Assembly: GCF_905171765.1 (NCBI RefSeq)
Contig: NC_053390.1
Coordinates: forward strand, 512,041,565-512,105,564
Origin: Bufo bufo
Lineage: Eukaryota; Chordata; Amphibia; Anura; Bufonidae
Direction: 5' to 3'
DNA: 64,000 nucleotides
The notes under the pieces were generated by a model. It had not been told where the DNA came from. It saw only the letters and a program-made list of their open reading frames with translations, and did no database searches. How positions within the stretch are numbered: the first letter of the stretch is position 1; every line of letters begins with the position of its first letter. Below, one piece after another: positions 26,401 through 35,400 of this stretch. The position numbers and the translations under genes are program-made.

Positions 26401-29400
26401 TCTGCTGCAGTGAATGCAGTGGAGCAGACTGTGATGTAATTACAATGTATAGTTATTGCAGGGACTCAGAGAATCGTCTGAGAGTTTATTAGTTAAACGA
26501 ATCTAATGAGTCAGAGACTGTGTCACCCCAGACTTCCTGCTCTGCTACATGCACCCTGTACACACCCAGCTCCACTACATGCTATGCTAATAATGCCCCC
26601 CCCTTCCCCCGGACGGACTTACAGGGAGCCGCAGAGCAGGAGGCCTGGCAGGGACTCGGTGACACCGTCTGTGACTCATTGGATTCTTTTAACTAATAAA
26701 CTGTCAGACGATTCTCTGAGTCCCTGCACTACGCTCCCTGTGCTGTGAGTCTCTGATTGGTTGGAGGTCGGGGCGGGGCGGAGCTAGCTTCCACTGTCGG
26801 CTCCTATTACACAGTGCCTGCTGCTGCCTCTGAAGCTGTTAGCTGTGCGAGGTGCAGGGGCCGCGGACGGACACATAGAAGCGGCGCACAGGTATCGGCA
26901 GTGGTATCGGGGACATTTGCACGAGTACATGTACTCGTGCAAATGCCCGGTATCGGTCCCGATACCGATACTGGTATCGGTATCGGGACATCCCTAGTTA
27001 GAAGGCTTAGAAGTAAATCTTGAAATGTTTCATAAAATTTCCAAAACCCACTTTTTAACCCCTTAGGGACGTAGGACGTACCGGTACGCCCTGTTTCCCC
27101 GAGTCCTTAAGGACATAAATATTGAGTTTGGTTTGGCTGTTAACCCTTGCTTTGTAACTGGAAAAAAAATTATTAAAATGGAAAATCTGCCCAAAACCTG
27201 AAATTTTGAAATTGTATCTCTATTTTCCATTAATTCTTGTGGAACACCTAAAGGGTTAACAAAGTTTGTAAACTCTGTTTTGAATACCTTGAGAGGGGTA
27301 GTTTATAGAATGGGGTCATTTTTGGGCGGTTTCTATTATGTAAGCCTCGCAAAGTGACTTCAGACCTGAACTGGTCCCTAAAAATTGGGTTTTTGATAAT
27401 TTCTGAAAAATTTTAGATTTGCTTCTAAACTTCTAAGCCTTGTAACATCCCCAAAAAATAAAATATCATTCCCAAAATGATCCAAACATGAAGTAGACAT
27501 ATGGGGAATGTAAAGTAATAACTATTTTTGGAGGTATTACTATGTATTATAGAAGTAGAGAAATTGAAACTTGGAAATTTGCAATTTTTAAAAAATTTTT
27601 GGTAAATTTGGTATTTTTTTTATAAATAAAAAATTTTTTTTTGGACTTCATTTTACCAGTGTCATGAAGTACAATATGTGACGAAAAAACAATCTCAGAA
27701 TGGCCTGGATAAGTCAAAGTGTTTCAAAGTTATCAGCACTTAAAGTGACACTGGTCAGATTTGCAAGTCCGTAAGGTGAAATAGGGCCGAATCCTTAAGG
27801 CTGGTTTCACACGGGCGTTGCGGATTGGGTCCGGATGCGTTCAGAGTGCGTTCAGTGAAACTCGCACTATTTTGCAAGCAAGTTCAGTCAGTTTTGTCTG
27901 CGGTTGCGTTTAGTTGTTCAGTTTTTTCCGCGCGGGTGCAATGCATTTTGATGCGTTTTTCACGCGCGTGATAAAAAACTGAAGGTTTACAAACAACATC
28001 TCTTAGCAACCATCAGTGAAAAACGCATCGCACCCGCACTTGCTTGCGGATGCAATGCGTTTTTCACGCAGCCCCATTCACTTCTATGGGGCCAGGGCTG
28101 CATGAAAAACGCAGAATATAGAACATGCTGCGATTTTCACGCAACGCAGAACTGATGCGTGAAAAACAACGCTCATGTACACAGACCCATTGAAATGAAT
28201 GGGTCAGGATTCAGTGCGGGTGCTATGCGTTCACGTCACGCATTGCACCCGCGCGGAAAACTCGCTCGTGTGAAAGGGGCCTAAGGGATTTTTGGGCAGA
28301 TTTTCCATTTTAATCCACTTTTTCCAGTTACAAAGAAAGGGTTAACAGCCAAACAAAACTGAATATTTATTTCCCTGATTCTGTAGTGTACAGAAACACC
28401 CCATATGTGGTCGTAAACTGCTGTATGGGCACACGGCAGGGCGCAGAAGGAAAGGAACGCCATATGGTTTTTGGAAGGCAGATTTCACTGGAATAATTTT
28501 AAGCTGCCATGTCACATTTGAATCCTCCCTGATGCACCCCTAGAGTAGAAATTCCAAAAATATGACCCCATTTTGGAAACTACAGGATAAGGTGGCAGTT
28601 TTGTTGGTACTATTTTAGGGTACATATGATTTTTGGTTGCTCTATATTACACTTTTTGTGAGGCAAGGTAACAAAAAAAATAGCAATTTTTTTTGTTATT
28701 TGCAATGTTCATCTGACAGGTTAGATCATGTGCTATTTTTATAGAGCAGGTTGTTACGGACGCGACAATAACAAATATGACTATTTGGTTGTTTTTTTCA
28801 GTTTTACATAATAAAGCATTTTTGAAAAAAAAGATTTTTTAGTGTCTCCATATTCTGAAAGCCATAGTTTTTTTTTTAGGGCACTGTCTTATGTAGGGGC
28901 TCATTTTTTTCAGTATGAGATTACGGTTTGAATGGTACTATATTAGGGTGCATATCACTTTTTGATCGCTTGGTATTACACTTTTTGTGATGTAAAGTGT
29001 CAAAAAATGCATTTTTTGACACACTTTTTTTTTTTTTACGGTGTTCACATGAGGGGTTAGGTCATGTGATAATTTTATACAGCAGGTTCTTACGGATGCG
29101 GCGATACCTAATATGTATACTTTTTTAATTATTTAAGTTTTACACAATAACAACATTTTTTAAACAAAAAAAATCATGTTTTAGTCAGTGCTCCAGACTA
29201 AAAAAATACATAGTAGCCATTGGCTCCTGCACTGAAAAATTTGGGATCAGATCGGCGTAGGGTTGTTTCGATACCAAAATTTTGATTCGCTTTCGTCACC
29301 ATAAAAAAGTATTGCGATACTCAATACCACGCAAAAAAAATAAAATAAAAACACCAAAAAAAGCCGCGTGCATTTCGCATTTTATGAAACGTTCGGCCCA

Positions 29401-32400
29401 TAATAGAACAGTCCTATCCTATTTTTTGGTGTGACAAGGTGACTAAAAAATGGCGAATGGTCACCGCATAAGAGATATTTTTTAATAATTTAATAGTTTG
29501 GACTTTTCAGACGCAGCGCTATGTAATATGTTTATTTATTTATTGTTTATATATTTTATATATAAAATTGGGAAAGGGGGGGATTTAAACTTAATATTTT
29601 AGGGTACTTTTACACTAGCGTTTTTCATTTCCGGCATTGAGTTCCGTCACAGGGGCTCTATGCCGGAAGAATCCTGATCAGGATTATCCTAATGCATTCT
29701 GAATGGAGAGTAATCCGTTCAGGATGCATCAGGATGTCTTCAGTTCCGGAACGGAACGTTTGTTGGCCGGAGAAAATACCGCAGCATGCTGCGCTTTTTG
29801 CTCCGGCCAAAAATCCGGAACACTTGCCGCAAGGCCGGATCCGGAATTAATGCCCATTGGAAGGCATTGATCCGGATCCGGCCTTAAGCTAAACGTCGTT
29901 TCGGCGCATTGCCGGAGCCGACATTTAGCTTTTTCAGAGTGGTTACCATGGCTGCCGGGACGCTAAAGTCCTGACAGCCATGGTAAAGTGTAGCGGGGAG
30001 CAGCATACTTACCGTCCGTGCGGCTCCCCGGGCGCCCCAAGCGCATGGATCATGTGATCGCATGGATCACGTCATCCATGCGCATGGGGCGCTCTGACGT
30101 CATTCTGGAGCGCCCCGGGAGCCGCACGGACTGTAAGTATACCGCTCCCCCGCTCCTACTATGGCAACCAGGACTTTAATAGCGTCCTGGGTGCCATAGT
30201 AACACTGAAAGCATTTGGAAGACGGTTCCGTCTTCAAATGCTTTCAGTACACTTGCGTTTTTCCGGATCCGGCGGCACCTCCGGCAACGGAAGTGCATGC
30301 CGGATCCCAACAACGCAAGTGTGAAAGAGGCCTAATCCGTTCAGTTTGCATCAGGATGTCTTCAGTTCAGTCATTTTGACTGATCAGGCAAAAGATAAAA
30401 CCGCAGCATTTTTCCCCATAGGAATGTATTAGTGCCAGATCCGGCATTCAAAATACCGGAATGCAGGATCCGTCCTTCCGGTTGAACCGTGCGATTTTCA
30501 CACATGGTTGCTAGGATGAAAGTCTATTCACTGTATTATTTTCCCTTATAACAACATGGTTATAAGGGAAAATAATAGCATTCTTTAATACAGAATGCTT
30601 AGTAGGTCAATATAATAAACATTATATACACCCCAGTATAATAAAAATTGGTGGCGCAGTGCGCCCCTCCGAACACCCCAGTATAATAAACATTGGTGGT
30701 GCAGTGGGCAGTGCCAATGAGGGTTAAAAAAATAAATAAAATTAACTCACCTCCTTCAATTGATCGTGTAGCTGCCGGTCTCCTGTTCTTTCTTCAGGAC
30801 CTGTGGGGACATCACTGTGCTCATCACATGATACATCACATGATCCATCACCATGGTAATGGACCATGTGATGGAGCTCAGTGATGTCACCACAGGTCCT
30901 GAAGAAAGAACAGGAGACCGGCAGCTACGCGATCAATTGGAGGAGGTGAGTTAATATATATATTTTTTTTAACCCTCATTGGTACTTCCCACTGCGCCAC
31001 CAATGTTTATTATGTTGGGGGGGGGGGCACGCACTGCGCCACCAATGTTTATTATACTGGAGGGGGGGGGGGCGCGCACTGCGCCACCAATAATGAAGAT
31101 AACTGACCTGTTAATACAAATACAGGAGGCGGGTGCCGGAATCAAATAAGCTGCACCTGACCTCTATGACGGAGCGGCGATCAGCGGCATTTAACCCTTC
31201 AGGTGCAGCTCCCTGTCATAGAGGTCGGGTGCCGGCTATTTGATTCCGGCACCCGCCTCCTGTATTTGTATTAACAGGTCAGTTATCTTCATTGGTGGCG
31301 CAGTGGCCACAGCCCCTCCTCCTCCAGTCTCTCTTCTTATTGGCGGGGGCAGCAGCAGCACAGGGGGGAGGGAGAGACTCCTTCTCCACTGCGCTGCTGA
31401 GAAGAACATCGGCGGCGGGGCAGAGAACTATCATCTCCTGTGCCCGCCGCTGTATTCAACGGCAGAGCTGCGGCGGCGAGTCTAGTCGCAAATGGCGCCC
31501 ATTTTGGTCGCCATCTGGAGCCCTGTTTAGTGTCTCCATATTCTGAGAGCAATAGCTTTTTTTATTTCTTGGGCGATTGTCTTAGTTAGGGTCTCATTTT
31601 TTGTGGAATAAGATGACAGTTTGATTGGTACCATTTTGGGGTGCTTATGACTTTTTGATCGCTTTACACTTTTTGTGATGTAAGGTTTTATTTTTTTATG
31701 GTGTTGACCTGAGGGGTTGGGTCATGTGATATTTTTATAGAACAGGTCATTATGAACGTGGCAAAACCCAATATGTATACTTTTTTTTATTTATGTAAGT
31801 TTTACATATTATCATTTTTTAAACCAAAAAAAATCATAGCCATAGTTTTTTTTATTTTTGGGGCGATTGTCTTAGGTAGGGGCTAATTTTTTGCGCGATG
31901 AGGTGACGGTTATATTGGTACTATTTGGGAGCCATACGCCTTTTTGATCGCTTGGTGTTGCTTTTTTAGCATCGTTTTAATTTTTTTACGGTGTTCACCT
32001 GAGGGATTAGGTCATGTGGTATTTTTCTAGAGCCGGTCGATACAAACGCGGCGATACCTAATATGTGTATTTTTCTTTTTTCCCTATTTTTTACAATTTT
32101 TTTTTACTTTATTTTGGGAAAAGGACGCTTTTTTTTAACTTGAAACTTAAATTATTATTTTTTTTAACTTATTTTTGACCTTTTTTTTGTCCCACTCTTG
32201 GACCTCAACTTTTAGGGGTCTGATCCCCTTTACAATGCATCACAATACTTCTGTATTGTGATGCACTGGCTGTAAGTGTATTACACAGTGTCGTACATGT
32301 ACAGCGCTGGTCCTTAAGGGGTTAACATACCAGTATGGATGCTACGGTGTGTCTATCTTTAGGTCTGCGATTTGTTTACTTCCTATCTGCCATAATCATG

Positions 32401-35400
32401 TGCTTCACTACAGCCAATGACGGGACGAATTAAACAAGACGCGGACCAGACGATGGACGCACAAAAGCCGGCACACAGGAACAGAGCGGTAGTGGTGGGG
32501 GTAGGTATGATTCCTTCCATTGCAGAGGCAGCCTCCTGTGAAAAGTTACTTATTCTGAGACCACCCCATTAATGCTGTCTTTCTGTTCTGTCTGATAGAC
32601 AGAGAAAGACGCTCATAGGGTAAATATGTTTGATAAATGAATTATCCACAAACAGTAAGAAATGGTTTGCTCACCTATTGTGGTTGCACCAATTTGGGCG
32701 CAACCACAATGAAGATGGTAAGCGGTTGATGCAGCCTGGGTTTGTCCGTTCACCTTGGGCGGGAGCCACCCCACCACTCTGGTACGACAGTAGAAATAAG
32801 TAGACGCTGGACCTTTTGATCCGAACGTATGGACAGCAGGAGGCGCACTGTCACTGTTGTGACAGTGCGCCTCCTGTTGTCCATACATTCGGATCAAAAG
32901 GTCCAGCGTCTACTTATTTTTCTGTTCTGTCTAGCAGTTCAGAGATGATCATCACTATTGAGCATGTGCAAAACAACTCTGTAACTAAGGGCCTTGGAGT
33001 GGTATGAAGATATCTACAATAAGGCATAGGAGAGAACACAGGCGAGGTGATAACTGATTATCTATCACCACTAGAACACCCTGCTTATCACTGTTTATAG
33101 TATAAGGACAGGGGAGGACACAGGAGAGGTGAGAACTGATCTTCTATCACCACTAGAACGCCCTGCTTATCACTGTTTATAGTATAAGGACAGGGGAGGA
33201 CACAGGAGAGGTGAGAACTGATCTTCTATCACCACTAGAACGCCCTGCTTATCACTGTTTATAGTATAAGGACAGGGGAGGACACAGGAGAGATGAGAAC
33301 TGATTATCTATAACCACTAAAACACCCTGCTTATCACTGTTTATAGTATAAGGACAGGGGAGGACACAGGAGAGGTGAGAACTGATCTTCTATCACCACT
33401 AGAACGCCCTGCTTATCACTGTTTATAGTATAAGGACAGGGGAGGACACAGGAGAGATGAGAACTGATTATCTATAACCACTAGAACACCCTGCTTATCA
33501 CTGTTTATAGTATAAGGACAGGGGAGGACACAGGAGAGGTGAGAACTGATCTTCTATCACCACTAGAACACCCTGCCTATCACTGATTATAGTATAAGGG
33601 ACAGTATAATGGGACTTGCAGTTCTCCAGGACCCATGCCAGGTTTTTCATGTTCATCTATCTCCTGTATTACAGCAGCACATATGCTGGTACTTGTAGTC
33701 CACTAAAGTACTGAGGGGCTTGCACATCAAGAGGACTGTGGTGTATGCTCTAATACTGTCTAATACTGCATACTATGTGTATAGTGCTGCCAGGAGGGAT
33801 AACCACACACACAATGTTTCCACATATACCAGGATGAGGTCAGGTTCTGCAGTCACAACCCCCCAATTACCAAGCATTTGGTGATCTCATACACTCAGAC
33901 CTGTGACGTTATGCGTCACTTATGGCTTCCTGATGTTACGGGGCAAGGCGGGAGAGGAGGCCTGGGCCAGCATGATGTGGGGTACATTGAACAGGAATCC
34001 TTAAGGAAACACAAAGGTTTAAAAGTCAATGTGGTGAACCAAGCCAGTGGAAGGTAAAATTCAATATGTACAGGCTGGTGGCAACAAAAGGCATCGCTAG
34101 CCACAGAATGGGTAAATTAATCGAATTCAATTAATTGCCCAGCAGTGTTTTTTTTTGCCTACATGCACAAAATGTACATATTATCCTCTTCTGCAGACCC
34201 TAAATTGAATACAGACCATCTACTAGACCTATTACTAAGCTTGCACATATGGGAATTTTTTGGCCGGCACAATGGGCACTGCAGGGGCCCTCATAAATAG
34301 GCATGCTGTGACAACCTGTCACAGCATGACTGTGTGCATGATGTGATGCGTCTATCGTTGCTGTTCTTGTTGGAAGCCTCGGAATCGGCAACAGGACCCT
34401 CCTCTGGCCTACCTACCTCCCCCCGACTCACTCTTGTAACCAGAAATGTCTGTCATGGTCTTCCCCCGACATGGTCTCCACAGGACCCTAGCTGCAGGGT
34501 GTACCCCCTGGGGGCAGGTTGACAATCAGTGCTCTACTGTATAAGCTTCTTACAATGTCAGAGTGAACAAGACTTCACAATGTCCTGCAGATGAACCCTC
34601 CAACCCTCGGTATGACATTAGAGACACAAGGATGAAGGCTCCGTACACAACAGAACTGTAACCTGGCTGTGGCATCAGCCATGGACGTCTTTTGTGTCCT
34701 CAGCATTCATGACAAGGCATGGCGACGTCCTGGTGCTGATGACCTGGCCAGTGTTTTACGAGAGCGCCACATGGGTTCATTTTTGCGCCAGTACTGTGGC
34801 CGCGAATCCCACGATGACTGCAGGTTTAAAGGGAGTCTGTCACCAGCATTTCACTTTTTTAACCCTTCCCACAGCTCCCTAGCAAGCTTACAGTTAATAA
34901 AAACGTTATCTCTGGCATCAATCCTGGACTTATAGAACCCTCAAAAACCATCTTTATAAGATATGCAAATGAGGGCTCGCAAGTGCCCAGGGCGGCGTTA
35001 CTCTCTTAGGTGCCCTGCTTGCTCAGCCTTCTCATTGCGTCCCCCCGCCCATCCTTTCCCTCTGACCGCCTTTGTACTAACTTGTTATGCTGCCGATATC
35101 CCGTGCCTGCGCACTCATTCTTTTGGCCGGCGCATGCGCACTCCGATGCCCATTCCTTGTACGGCATCACAGTAATTATTGCGCATGCGCCGGCTAACGA
35201 CGCCAGTTTTCGCGTCGTTAGCCAGCGCATGCGCAATAGTTACTGTGATGGCATACAAGGAATGGGCATCGCAGTGCGCATGCACCGGCTAAAGGAATGA
35301 GTGCGCCGGCGCGGGATATCGGCAGCATAACAAGTTAGTACAAAGGCGGTCAGAGGGAAAGGATGGGCGGGCGGAGGGTAGGAAGGGGCGGGGGGACGCA

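Larger units (their letters stand above)
29186..31525. mobile_element. 2.3-kb hAT-like non-autonomous element, composite
   Basis: Left end CAGTGCTCCAGA and right end inverse CAGGGCTCCAGA fit hAT termini. Flanks GTTTTAGT and TTTAGTGT look like a target duplication altered by a one-base slip. The surrounding repeat text resumes at 31526 exactly as in the uninterrupted relative near 28838. It contains a 'cgataccaaaa' segment, a MITE at 29600-30334 and palindromic units at 30650-31300. Confidence 0.65.
22343..32325. mobile_element. Composite anuran repeat block ('ttaaccccttagggac')
   Basis: Opens TTAACCCCTTAGGGAC and closes GTCCTTAAGGGGTTAA. Characteristic blocks are 'gataactttaaaacgc', 'cacatattgtac', 'ccccatatgtctacttcatg' and 'gaaaggaacgccatatgg'. 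Forward parts lie at 22343-22640 and 27005-27055. An inverted part at 27060-27795 repeats the same sequence on the other strand, and forward text resumes from 28290. It is interrupted by hAT elements at 22641-26996 and 29186-31525 and a MITE at 27797-28288. A related copy occupies 36863-38420. Class uncertain. Confidence 0.65.
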
